Origin: Reinekea marinisedimentorum
Lineage (GTDB): Bacteria > Pseudomonadota > Gammaproteobacteria > Pseudomonadales > Natronospirillaceae
Direction of reading: 5' to 3'
DNA length: 64,000 nucleotides
NCBI RefSeq assembly: GCF_004341165.1
Contig: NZ_SLZR01000012.1
Location: forward strand, 57,844 to 121,843
The position numbers and the translations under genes were made by a program. Below are positions 10,105-18,315 of the stretch, one piece after another. The notes below the pieces were generated by a model, which was not told where the DNA came from, did not search any database, and saw nothing but the letters and a program-made list of their open reading frames with translations. How positions within the stretch are numbered: position 1 is the stretch's first letter; each line of letters starts with the position of its first letter.

Positions 10105-10179
10105 TGACGATTTCTAATAGTAGATTGACGATTTATCATAGTAGCTTTGTCAGTCTCAAGCTTATCCTTTCTCTATAAT
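10105..10179 (+). promoter_or_regulatory. Direct-repeat promoter module of RCC1 gene 5
   Basis: TGACGATT at 10105-10112 and 10126-10133, then 40 bases, then a consensus -10 TATAAT at 10174-10179. The hexamer 17 bases upstream of the -10 is CAGTCT, unlike a sigma-70 -35. An AAGGAG ribosome-binding site and the ATG follow about 40 bases after the -10. Confidence 0.75.
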
Positions 10180-10225
10180 ACGCCACTGATTTTTAAATAT
10201 TTCGTGATGAAATAAGGAGTGCACA

Positions 10226-12700
10226 ATGAAGCACCTAGTTGCTTTGTTATTGGTGAGCGTATTTATGGTGGGATGCAGTTCTGGTTCTGGGTCTGAATCA
10301 GAGGCAAGTGAGCCAGAAATAACCGAACCTGAAGAAGCTATTAATGAGCCATTGGTACCATCAACCACTGAGCCCTTAATCAGTTCTATTTTTCCCAATA
10401 GCTTATTTAGCGGTGCCAGCGTTAAAATTTCTGGCACAGGGCTATCTGATGCGCAACTAAGCATTAATGGCGCGCTTGTCGAGGTTTCATCGCAAAATAC
10501 TCACGAACTTTATTTCACCGCGCCACAATGGCCAGCGGGTGACTATAATGTTGAGATTGAAACGCCTCTTGGTAGTGATACACAAACGATTTCCTATGGC
10601 TCTCTCTTAGTCGCAGAAGACATTGGGTTGGGTTTCGAGAATGCCTGTGCCCTCACAACGGCTGGTGAAGTTGCATGCTGGGGTCGTAATAACTTTGGCC
10701 AGCTTGGTGATGGTACGACAATAGATTCGCAAGTTGCAGTGCTCGTTCCTGGTTTGACCGATGTTATTGCTGTAGATGCGAGCGGCTACCATAGTTGTGC
10801 TGTTAAAAGTGATGGAACGGTTGAGTGCTGGGGTCGAAATGGCCAAGCGCAACTGGGTGATGGGTCAACCGAGGATGCGTTGACGCCACAACCGGTGAGC
10901 AACTTAAGCAATGTAGAATCCATTAGTTTGGGTGCTAGCCATAGCTGTGCACTTAAAACGGATAGTACAGTCGCTTGTTGGGGGCGTAATATCGAAGGCC
11001 AAATAGGTGATGGATCGAATGACGATGCACTCACACCACAGACGGTTAGTGGGCTTACTGACGCTGTTGCTATTAGCATTGGTGATTACCATAGTTGTGC
11101 TATTAAATCAGATGCTAGTGTCGTGTGCTGGGGTTCAAATAGCAGCGGTGCATTAGGCAATAATAGTGAGGTTGATAGTGCTGTTCCGGTTTCGGTATCT
11201 GGCTTAACCGATGTAATAGAGGTTGCTTCTGGATATTTTTTTAATTGTGCATTAGAAGCCGATGGCTTGGTGTCATGTTGGGGAGAAAACCATGAGGGTA
11301 ACCTTGGCAATGGTGGTTTTACCAAAAGCTTAATTCCTGAACAGGTTGCCGGGCTTTCAGGTGTTAAATCCATTAGTGCGGGAAGTCAACATAGCTGTGC
11401 ATTGACGCAAGAAGATGCCGTTTTTTGTTGGGGCAGTAATTATTACGGTCAACAAGATAATGGCGTTTCTTCATCAAATCCAACACCAATTGCCGTTGCA
11501 TCATTTACGGATATAGGCGCCATTGAATCTGCAGGTAACTACAGTTGCATACTTAATAAAAGTGGTTTAGTTAGTTGTCGAGGTGCAAATAGTTATGGTC
11601 AGCTAGGCGGAACTGATCCGCGTGATGCTTATATTTCTCAGCCGGTAAACCACACGAATGTAGCGGATGTTACAGCCAGTAGCATAGGGCGAAGACATAG
11701 TTGTGCTGTGAATTCTGATGGCATAGTAAGCTGTTGGGGGGCTAACACCGTTGGTCAGCTTGGGAATAGTACAACCAGTAACAGCACGACACCTGTAGAC
11801 GTTACCGGCTTAACTAACGTGACGGCTATTGCTTCAAATTGGGATCATAATTGCGCGGTTAACGCTGACGGAACCGCTGCTTGCTGGGGGTATAATTTAA
11901 GTGGTCAATTGGGTAATGACGATACTCTATACGGTGGAGAGTCAACACCGGTTGATGTCGAAGGACTCACTAATGCCGTTGATATCTATACCGGTTATAA
12001 CCATAGTTGTGCGTTAAAAAGTGATGCAACAGTCGCGTGCTGGGGTTCGAATAGCTTTGGCCAGCTTGGTAACGGTTCCATCGAGCGTTCACTCACGCCA
12101 ACACAGGTGACGGGGTTAACTGATGTGGTTGCTCTTAGTTTAGGTAATTACACCACTTGTGCATTAAAAGATGATGGCACTTTGGTATGTTGGGGTCGGA
12201 ATAACCTAGGACAGATCGGAGATGGCACAACGACAGATGCACTAGAGCCGGTTGATGTATTAACTGAGGTTATTGATATTAGCTTAGGTGCTGAACACAG
12301 TTGCGCAGTGAAAACCGATGGTACGGTGTCATGTTGGGGTCATAACGATTATGGCCAGCTGGGTGATGGTTCTGAAACAGATAGTTTACTGCCGATTGCT
12401 CTTAACTCGCTTAGTGACATCAGTGCCATCAGTTTGGGCAACGATCATAGTTGTGCATTGGCTGAAGATGGCGCTGTATCGTGCTGGGGATTGAATAGTT
12501 CTGGGCAACTGGGTGATGGCAGCCTAGAAAATTCAAATGCGCCACTGGGCATTCAAGGTTTAAAAGATATAGTTGCGATTAGTTCTGGTGTGAGCAATAG
12601 TTGTGCGTTATATGATGATGGTGCTCTAACTTGCTGGGGAGAAAATATCTATAGTCAAGTAGGTACCATCAGTTCATTAAAGTATGTTGCCAGCCCTTAA
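10226..12700 (+). CDS. RCC1-repeat lipoprotein 5 (double propeller)
   Basis: 824 aa. Lipobox MVGC with Cys17 and Ser at +2. A Glu/Ser/Pro linker leads to a TIG-like domain ('PQWPAGDYNV') and 14 blades. Blade 7 reads CRG instead of CWG, so this protein, like lipoprotein 4, has lost the Trp at the expected boundary between propellers. Blade 6 has GQQDNG where GQLGNG is usual. AAGGAG ribosome-binding site. It is flanked on both sides by near-identical terminator and promoter segments, so it is probably monocistronic and may have arisen by duplication of a gene-plus-promoter unit. Function unknown. Confidence 0.85.
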   Translation: MKHLVALLLVSVFMVGCSSGSGSESEASEPEITEPEEAINEPLVPSTTEPLISSIFPNSLFSGASVKISGTGLSDAQLSINGALVEVSSQNTHELYFTAPQWPAGDYNVEIETPLGSDTQTISYGSLLVAEDIGLGFENACALTTAGEVACWGRNNFGQLGDGTTIDSQVAVLVPGLTDVIAVDASGYHSCAVKSDGTVECWGRNGQAQLGDGSTEDALTPQPVSNLSNVESISLGASHSCALKTDSTVACWGRNIEGQIGDGSNDDALTPQTVSGLTDAVAISIGDYHSCAIKSDASVVCWGSNSSGALGNNSEVDSAVPVSVSGLTDVIEVASGYFFNCALEADGLVSCWGENHEGNLGNGGFTKSLIPEQVAGLSGVKSISAGSQHSCALTQEDAVFCWGSNYYGQQDNGVSSSNPTPIAVASFTDIGAIESAGNYSCILNKSGLVSCRGANSYGQLGGTDPRDAYISQPVNHTNVADVTASSIGRRHSCAVNSDGIVSCWGANTVGQLGNSTTSNSTTPVDVTGLTNVTAIASNWDHNCAVNADGTAACWGYNLSGQLGNDDTLYGGESTPVDVEGLTNAVDIYTGYNHSCALKSDATVACWGSNSFGQLGNGSIERSLTPTQVTGLTDVVALSLGNYTTCALKDDGTLVCWGRNNLGQIGDGTTTDALEPVDVLTEVIDISLGAEHSCAVKTDGTVSCWGHNDYGQLGDGSETDSLLPIALNSLSDISAISLGNDHSCALAEDGAVSCWGLNSSGQLGDGSLENSNAPLGIQGLKDIVAISSGVSNSCALYDDGALTCWGENIYSQVGTISSLKYVASP

Positions 12701-12723
12701 ATTAATTTGTTGATATAAATAAT

Positions 12724-12760
12724 AAAAACGTCGCGTTAACCCGCGGCGTTTTTTTATTTT
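12724..12760 (+). terminator. Terminator after RCC1 gene 5
   Basis: Stem AAAAACGTCGCG / CGCGGCGTTTTT (one G-U pair) around TTAACC, followed by TTATTTTT. Near copy of the terminator at 10021. Confidence 0.85.
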
Positions 12761-12809
12761 TGTGAACAAGTCTCCATTGTTCATTAATGATTTTTCTTGC
12801 TCTCTTTTT

Positions 12810-12884
12810 TGACGATTTCTAATAGTAGATTGACGATTTAGCATAATAGCTTTATCAGTCTTAATATCGGTTTTTCCCTATAAT
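12810..12884 (+). promoter_or_regulatory. Direct-repeat promoter module of RCC1 gene 6
   Basis: TGACGATT at 12810-12817 and 12831-12838, 40 bases, then TATAAT at 12879-12884. The module and much of the surrounding intergenic sequence match the gene 5 promoter almost base for base, including CAGTCT at the -35 position. Confidence 0.75.
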
Positions 12885-12932
12885 ACGCCACTGATTTTTT
12901 AGATATTTTGTAATTAAAATTAGGAGTGCACA

Positions 12933-15341
12933 ATGAAGCAAATGGTTGCTTTATTCTTAGTGAGTTTGTTTTTAGTTGGTTGTGATAACTCTGGTTCAGC
13001 AGACTCGGTAGCAGAAGTTTCTCAAAATCTTCCAATAGTAAACAATATGTTGCCCGCAAAGCTGCTTAGTGGCGATGAAGTTACTCTGACGGGTTACAAT
13101 TTAGTAAACGCTACGATTACATTAAATGGTGCACCGGTTGATGTGATCGAACAATCAACCTATGCACTAACATTCATGGCACCTGATTGGCCTGCTGGGC
13201 AGTATTCTCTTGAAATCACCAACAGTGACGGAACAAGCCAACTTGATGTGGAATATGGCACGGTTCTATTAAATACTGGTTCCGTGAGTATAAATACCTC
13301 ACATGCTTGCGCATTGATGGATGACGGCACTATTCAGTGCTGGGGCAGTAATAATAGTGGACAGCTTGGTAATGGGTCGACAGAGGAGACCTCTTCTTCT
13401 TCGGTGCTGGTGTCAGGAATAACCAATGCGATTGATGTGAAGGTTGGCGGCGGGTTTAGTTGCGCGCTATTAGAGGATGCTTCAGTTGCTTGTTGGGGGT
13501 CAAACGATAGCGGGCAGCTTGGTAATGGTTCTTCAGTCGATTATTCTGCAACTCCTGTCGCAGTAACCGGTATTGATAATGCAACGGCTATTAGTCTGGG
13601 TATTAGTCATGCTTGCGCGCTTTTAGAAGATAAAACCGCCGTGTGCTGGGGCGTAAATAGATTTGGTCAACTTGGCAGCAATGAAGCCCCAGAGGAGGCG
13701 ACACCTGTTACTGTTTCTGGCTTAGCCGATATATCCATGCTGAGTGCAGGATACCAATCAAGCTGTGCAGTACTAACCGATGGTACTGCAAAGTGCTGGG
13801 GCTATAATCACGTTGGTCAGCTTGGGGATGGTACGACAGCATCCTCCTCAGTGCCGGTAACGGTAACGGGCATTACTGATGCAAGTGCGATTAGTATTGG
13901 TGATAGGGCTAGTTGCGCCCTCATTGCAGACGGTACTGTGAAATGCTGGGGCGCAGACTGGGATGGCACATTGGGTGATGGTGTAGATGAAACGGAATCT
14001 ACCGTCCCCGTTGTTGTCAGTGGGCTAACAACGGCAACGTCAATTTCATTAGCGTACCGACATGCGTGCTCTGTGTTAGAAGACGGTTCAGCCGTATGTT
14101 GGGGGAGTAACACAGATGGTGAGCTTGGGAATAGCTCTATTGCTGAGTCTTTCGTGCCTATCTCTGTGCCTGAATTAACCGATATAGAGAGTATTGTTGC
14201 AGGTAATAACGTTACCTGTGCACGTCTTAATAGCGGGCAAATAAACTGCTGGGGTGATAACAGCTCGGGCCAACTTGGGCAGGGGGCAGCCGATACTTTT
14301 CCGTTATCAATTGTTGATGGGATAACCGATGCAATGGCTATCGATACTTTATATAGCAATACATGTGTGCTCAAAGAAGATGGCACAGTGGCCTGTTGGG
14401 GTGAAAATGTCTATGGCCAATTTTTAAATGGTACAACAGATAAAGTAATAGCTCCTATTACGCTTGATGGTTTCATCAACATAACTGAGATAGGGGTAGG
14501 TGCATTTAGTGTATGTGCTTTAACTGAGAGCCGCGAGGTGAAGTGTGCGGGTCGTAATATTGAAGGGCAGTTAGGTGATGGCACTAATGATAATGCAACA
14601 GAGACCGCTGTTACGGTCAGCGGGTTAAATGATGCAACTTCAGTTATTAGTGGTGCTGGCTACAGTTGTGCCATTAAAGCAGACGGTTCGCTGGTGTGCT
14701 GGGGTTATAATCTTGATGGTCGTTTGGGCAATGGTACAACGGAGAACTCCAATGTTCCGGTCCCAGTGACTGGGTTAACAAACGTCGCCAAGGTGGCGTT
14801 GCATTTTAACAGTTGCGCTATATTGGAAGCCGGTACCGTTTATTGCTGGGGTGATGACTATGGTTCAACACCTGTTTTAATCGACGGCATAACCGATGCG
14901 ATAGATATAGATATTGCGTCTAGTCATAGTTGCGTACTTCTCAGTGATGGTCATGTGAAATGTTGGAGTGATTCTTATGGTAATGGTTCAGGTCAATTAG
15001 GTGATGGTACTGATATTTCTAGTTCTACACCGGTAGACGTATTAGATGTTGATGACGCCGTTAGCGTTGAGCTAGGCATCAATAGCAGCTGTGCGGTCAA
15101 TGCTGATGAAACGGTTAAATGCTGGGGTGACCTTTATTATGAAAATAGCGGCGTCTCAACAGAAACTACATCAACTGCCATCGAATTTTTAGAAGGTGTG
15201 GCTGATCTGAGTATGGGCAGTAGCCACCGTTGCGCACGCTACTTAGATGGTGCAGTTGCCTGTTGGGGTAAGAATGATGATGGCCAGTTAGGTTCAGGTG
15301 AAAATAATGATGTAATAACACCCGTGTTTTTATCAAATTAA
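12933..15341 (+). CDS. RCC1-repeat lipoprotein 6 (double propeller, Asp at +2)
   Basis: 802 aa. Lipobox LVGC with Cys17 followed by Asp-Asn, unlike all seven paralogues, which have Gly or Ser at +2. In Enterobacteriaceae Asp at +2 is the known Lol-avoidance signal that keeps lipoproteins in the inner membrane. The linker is very short. The TIG-like domain carries 'DWPAGQYSL'. Of the 14 blades the second propeller is eroded: blade 9 reads CAG, blade 11 is shortened (CWGDDYGSTP), blade 12 reads CWS, and blade 13 lacks the GQLG loop. AGGAG ribosome-binding site and own promoter module. A terminator follows, so it is probably monocistronic. Confidence 0.85.
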   Translation: MKQMVALFLVSLFLVGCDNSGSADSVAEVSQNLPIVNNMLPAKLLSGDEVTLTGYNLVNATITLNGAPVDVIEQSTYALTFMAPDWPAGQYSLEITNSDGTSQLDVEYGTVLLNTGSVSINTSHACALMDDGTIQCWGSNNSGQLGNGSTEETSSSSVLVSGITNAIDVKVGGGFSCALLEDASVACWGSNDSGQLGNGSSVDYSATPVAVTGIDNATAISLGISHACALLEDKTAVCWGVNRFGQLGSNEAPEEATPVTVSGLADISMLSAGYQSSCAVLTDGTAKCWGYNHVGQLGDGTTASSSVPVTVTGITDASAISIGDRASCALIADGTVKCWGADWDGTLGDGVDETESTVPVVVSGLTTATSISLAYRHACSVLEDGSAVCWGSNTDGELGNSSIAESFVPISVPELTDIESIVAGNNVTCARLNSGQINCWGDNSSGQLGQGAADTFPLSIVDGITDAMAIDTLYSNTCVLKEDGTVACWGENVYGQFLNGTTDKVIAPITLDGFINITEIGVGAFSVCALTESREVKCAGRNIEGQLGDGTNDNATETAVTVSGLNDATSVISGAGYSCAIKADGSLVCWGYNLDGRLGNGTTENSNVPVPVTGLTNVAKVALHFNSCAILEAGTVYCWGDDYGSTPVLIDGITDAIDIDIASSHSCVLLSDGHVKCWSDSYGNGSGQLGDGTDISSSTPVDVLDVDDAVSVELGINSSCAVNADETVKCWGDLYYENSGVSTETTSTAIEFLEGVADLSMGSSHRCARYLDGAVACWGKNDDGQLGSGENNDVITPVFLSN

Positions 15342-15403
15342 ATAACATGGCGTTATCAATAATGGTACTCAGTAGCAGAGTGTTATTAAGAATCGAGTAA
15401 AAT

Positions 15404-15432
15404 TAAAAAAACCAGCTTTTGCTGGTTTTTTT
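15404..15432 (+). terminator. Terminator after RCC1 gene 6
   Basis: Perfect stem AAAAAAACCAGC / GCTGGTTTTTTT with a TTTT loop. The A and T tracts on both arms would let it work in either direction. Confidence 0.85.
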
Positions 15433-15624
15433 AATTGTTAATAAACTCTACCTTTTCATCGCCTCGTAGGCTGCGTACCTTTGTTATCAGTCTGAAACCA
15501 GCTTAGGAGTGATTCACTGAGCAAGGCAATAAGCTTGGTTGTCAGGTAAACGCCCTTACCACATGGCTGTGATTTCTACTCATGCTGATAACCATTATAT
15601 AGCTAACTTATCGTGTGTCTTTTT
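15433..15624. other. Intergenic insert with inverted repeats before RCC1 gene 7
   Basis: This gap is longer than the other intergenic regions of the array and has no ORF of note. GTTATCAG at 15483-15490 and its complement CTGATAAC at 15585-15592 bracket about 94 bases. An inner pair, AACCAGCTTA (15497-15506) and TAAGCTTGGTT (15530-15540), could form a second stem. This may be a small structured RNA or the remains of a MITE-like insertion; neither is established. Confidence 0.35.
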
Positions 15625-15699
15625 TGACGATTATTAATAGTATATTGACGATTCAGCATAGTAATTCCAACAAATCTTTCACTGAGATATCCGTATAAT
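15625..15699 (+). promoter_or_regulatory. Direct-repeat promoter module of RCC1 gene 7
   Basis: TGACGATT at 15625-15632 and 15646-15653, 40 bases, then TATAAT at 15694-15699. The distance to the GTG start at 15745 matches the other modules and supports that start. It likely drives genes 7 and 8. Confidence 0.75.
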
Positions 15700-15744
15700 T
15701 CGACTCACTAAAATTTAAAAAAATCTTTGGAAAGGGGCGTGTTT

Positions 15745-18225
15745 GTGAAGCATTTTTTTGCTTTATTATTACTGAGTGTATTTATTTCAGGGTGTAGCAA
15801 TTCTGGTTCTGATAGCTCAGATTTTGAGCCTGAGGAGGGTTCTTCTGAACCGGATACGAGTGAGCCCGAAGCAACAGTTGCACCTTCAATTACCACCGTC
15901 TTTCCTGATGTTTTATTCGCAGGTGGTGAAATTCAGGTTTCTGGTAGTGGGTTAGATGTTGTCGATGTCATTCTCAATGGTGAACTGCTAGATGTTGCAT
16001 TGCAAAGCGCCCACGAACTGACGTTTATAACCCCTGAGTTACCGGCCGGAAATTATGAATTAACAGTAGAAAACTCATTAGGTTATCAAACTCAAACGCT
16101 TGAATACGCCAATAAACTACAGGCCAATTCAATGGCGACAGGTGAGTCGCATAGCTGTGCTATTAAGTCAGATCAAACAGTTGTTTGTTGGGGACATAAT
16201 GATTATGGCCAGCTCGGTAATAACAGTGATGAAGATTCAGGTGTGCCAGTACAGGTTGTTGGTCTGACTAATGTTGCCGCATTAAGTTTAGGCGCAAGCC
16301 ACAGCTGCGCCTTGAAAGATGATGGCACCGTTAACTGTTGGGGGCAAAATGCATTTGGAATGCTTGGTAATGGTTCAACCGATGAAAGCTGGGTGCCGGT
16401 TGTTGTGTCTGGTTTAACGACTGTAACTGTTTTGACTTCAGGTGCAACGTTTAATTGCGCTTTAAAAACAGACGGTACAGTGGTGTGTTGGGGGTATAAC
16501 AGAATTGGTCAACTGGGTGATGGCACGACAACTAATGCACTCGAGCCTGTTGAAGTGTTGGGCTTAACCAATGTAATTGCCATTAATTCAGATTCGGGGC
16601 ACACATGTGCATTAAAAGATGATGAGACCATGGCGTGTTGGGGCTATAACGCTGAGGGCCAATTAGGTGATAGCACCACAACAAACGCTTCAACCTTCGT
16701 CTCTATTGCAGCAGAAAATGTGCAAGCCATTGAGGTAGGTGGTAACAGTACTTGTGTCATTAAACTGGATGGAACCGTTGATTGCTGGGGTGATAACAGT
16801 GACGGAAAACTCGGTAATGGTACGCTAGATTCGACTCTAACGCCTGTGGCCGTAACCGACTCCACAGGTTTAGCGCCTTTAGAAAATGTCGCAACGTTGA
16901 GTATGGGAGATTATCACACTTGTGCTACGACCCATGATAATAAAGCCTATTGTTGGGGTTATAATGAGATTGGACAATTGGCTAATGATTCACAATTAAA
17001 TTCAGCTACGCCGGTTTTAGTGACTCAAGATACAGACTTAGATTCAATGCATGCAAGTATAGATCACACCTGTGGATTGAAAAAGGACGGCTCAATTGCT
17101 TGCTGGGGGTATGACTTCTACGGTCGTCTGGGTTATGACTCAATTTCAGAAATTCCAAGCCCAGTTTCAATTCCAGATCTCAATAATACGATCCATCATG
17201 ATTTAGGCAATGACCATAGCTGTGCGGTAGAAGATAACGGCACAGTAGTGTGCTGGGGAAATAATTTTAAAAATAAATTAGGCACGGGGAGCACTATTTA
17301 CGCAAGCCATGAGCCAAGCCTTGTTATCGGTTTAAGTGACGTAAGCCAAGTGAGTCTAGGGGAACATCACAGTTGTGCAATGCAAAGCACAGGAGGTGTT
17401 TTTTGCTGGGGCGATAATGGCACAGGTCAACTAGGAAATGGCAGTGAAACCGATTCAAGTACGCCAGTTGAAATATCAAATCTTACGAGCGCCACTGCCG
17501 TTAGCTCTGGTCGTGATCATAATTGTGCATTGAAAGAGGATGGAACAGTCGTTTGTTGGGGCTATAACTATTATGGTCAGCTGGGTAATGGTACCGAAAT
17601 AGATTCTTCCACTCCTGTTGTTGTCTCAGGCTTGACCGATGCGGTGGCTATCGGCTTAGGTGATGTTCATAGTTGCGCAATTAAAAGTGACGCGAGTGTT
17701 GTTTGTTGGGGGAGCAATCGCAATGGTGCTTTAGGTAATGGTTTGAGTGATGACTCTTCTATTCCTGTTGCCGTTGTCGGCTTGGTTGATGCAGTGGATA
17801 TTGACGGTGGCAACCTACATACCTGTGCAGTTAAAGCCGATGGTACAACTCAATGCTGGGGTGATAACTCTTATGGTCAATTGGGTAATGATCAAATGAT
17901 TGAATCTGAAGAGCCCGTCATTGTCACTAACTTAACCGATGCAGTGAAAATCAGCTTGGGTAATAACGACAGTTGCGTAATAAAAGCCGATGGAAGCGGC
18001 CAATGCTGGGGCCAGAATAATTATGGCAAGTTAGGTGACGGAACATTAACTGACTCATCTATTCCGGTTGATATAAAAGGACTCACCGGTGCCAGTGATA
18101 TTAGCCTGGGTGTCTACCATAGTTGTGCCCGTTATGAAGATGGTGCATTAGCCTGCTGGGGGCACACGGGAAGCGGTAAATTAGCCAGTGAGTTTTCTTA
18201 TCCTTATGTGCTTGAACGTGATTAA
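15745..18225 (+). CDS. RCC1-repeat lipoprotein 7 (double propeller)
   Basis: 826 aa from a GTG start. This start gives a leader that aligns with lipoprotein 5 (MKHxxALLL), keeps Cys at position 17, and follows an AAAGGGG ribosome-binding site by about 8 bases; a longer frame from TTG at 15727 is possible. Lipobox ISGC with Ser at +2. The linker is acidic and is followed by a TIG-like domain ('PELPAGNYEL') and 14 blades. The strand between blades 5 and 6 carries a short insertion. Blade 11 closely resembles blade 4 of lipoprotein 5, the same position within a seven-blade ring. Probably co-transcribed with gene 8, 90 bases downstream. Confidence 0.85.
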   Translation: MKHFFALLLLSVFISGCSNSGSDSSDFEPEEGSSEPDTSEPEATVAPSITTVFPDVLFAGGEIQVSGSGLDVVDVILNGELLDVALQSAHELTFITPELPAGNYELTVENSLGYQTQTLEYANKLQANSMATGESHSCAIKSDQTVVCWGHNDYGQLGNNSDEDSGVPVQVVGLTNVAALSLGASHSCALKDDGTVNCWGQNAFGMLGNGSTDESWVPVVVSGLTTVTVLTSGATFNCALKTDGTVVCWGYNRIGQLGDGTTTNALEPVEVLGLTNVIAINSDSGHTCALKDDETMACWGYNAEGQLGDSTTTNASTFVSIAAENVQAIEVGGNSTCVIKLDGTVDCWGDNSDGKLGNGTLDSTLTPVAVTDSTGLAPLENVATLSMGDYHTCATTHDNKAYCWGYNEIGQLANDSQLNSATPVLVTQDTDLDSMHASIDHTCGLKKDGSIACWGYDFYGRLGYDSISEIPSPVSIPDLNNTIHHDLGNDHSCAVEDNGTVVCWGNNFKNKLGTGSTIYASHEPSLVIGLSDVSQVSLGEHHSCAMQSTGGVFCWGDNGTGQLGNGSETDSSTPVEISNLTSATAVSSGRDHNCALKEDGTVVCWGYNYYGQLGNGTEIDSSTPVVVSGLTDAVAIGLGDVHSCAIKSDASVVCWGSNRNGALGNGLSDDSSIPVAVVGLVDAVDIDGGNLHTCAVKADGTTQCWGDNSYGQLGNDQMIESEEPVIVTNLTDAVKISLGNNDSCVIKADGSGQCWGQNNYGKLGDGTLTDSSIPVDIKGLTGASDISLGVYHSCARYEDGALACWGHTGSGKLASEFSYPYVLERD

Positions 18226-18271
18226 CGCCAAGCATGCCTAAGTAATACTTTCTAATTTTTATTGATCGTCA

Positions 18272-18304
18272 CCAAACCTGAATGCCTTATGCGTTCTGGT
18301 TTGG
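18272..18304 (+). other. Stem-loop immediately before the RBS of RCC1 gene 8
   Basis: CCAAACCTGAATGC pairs with GCGTTCTGGTTTGG (one mismatch, one G-U) around a CTTAT loop. No T-run follows, and the 3' arm ends next to the GGCAGGAG ribosome-binding site of gene 8. That position suits an mRNA processing or stabilising hairpin, or one that limits translation of gene 8, better than a terminator. Confidence 0.5.
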
Positions 18305-18315
18305 CAGGAGTATAA

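Noticed and set aside
13817..14386. 189-codon antisense frame inside RCC1 gene 6
   Set aside because: It mirrors the repeated coding pattern of the sense gene, and similar antisense frames occur in several paralogues. No start context supports it.
595..15653. TGACGATT repeats as replication iterons or recombination sites
   Set aside because: They occur as one pair per promoter at fixed distance from a -10 box, never in longer runs, and no replication or recombinase gene is near.
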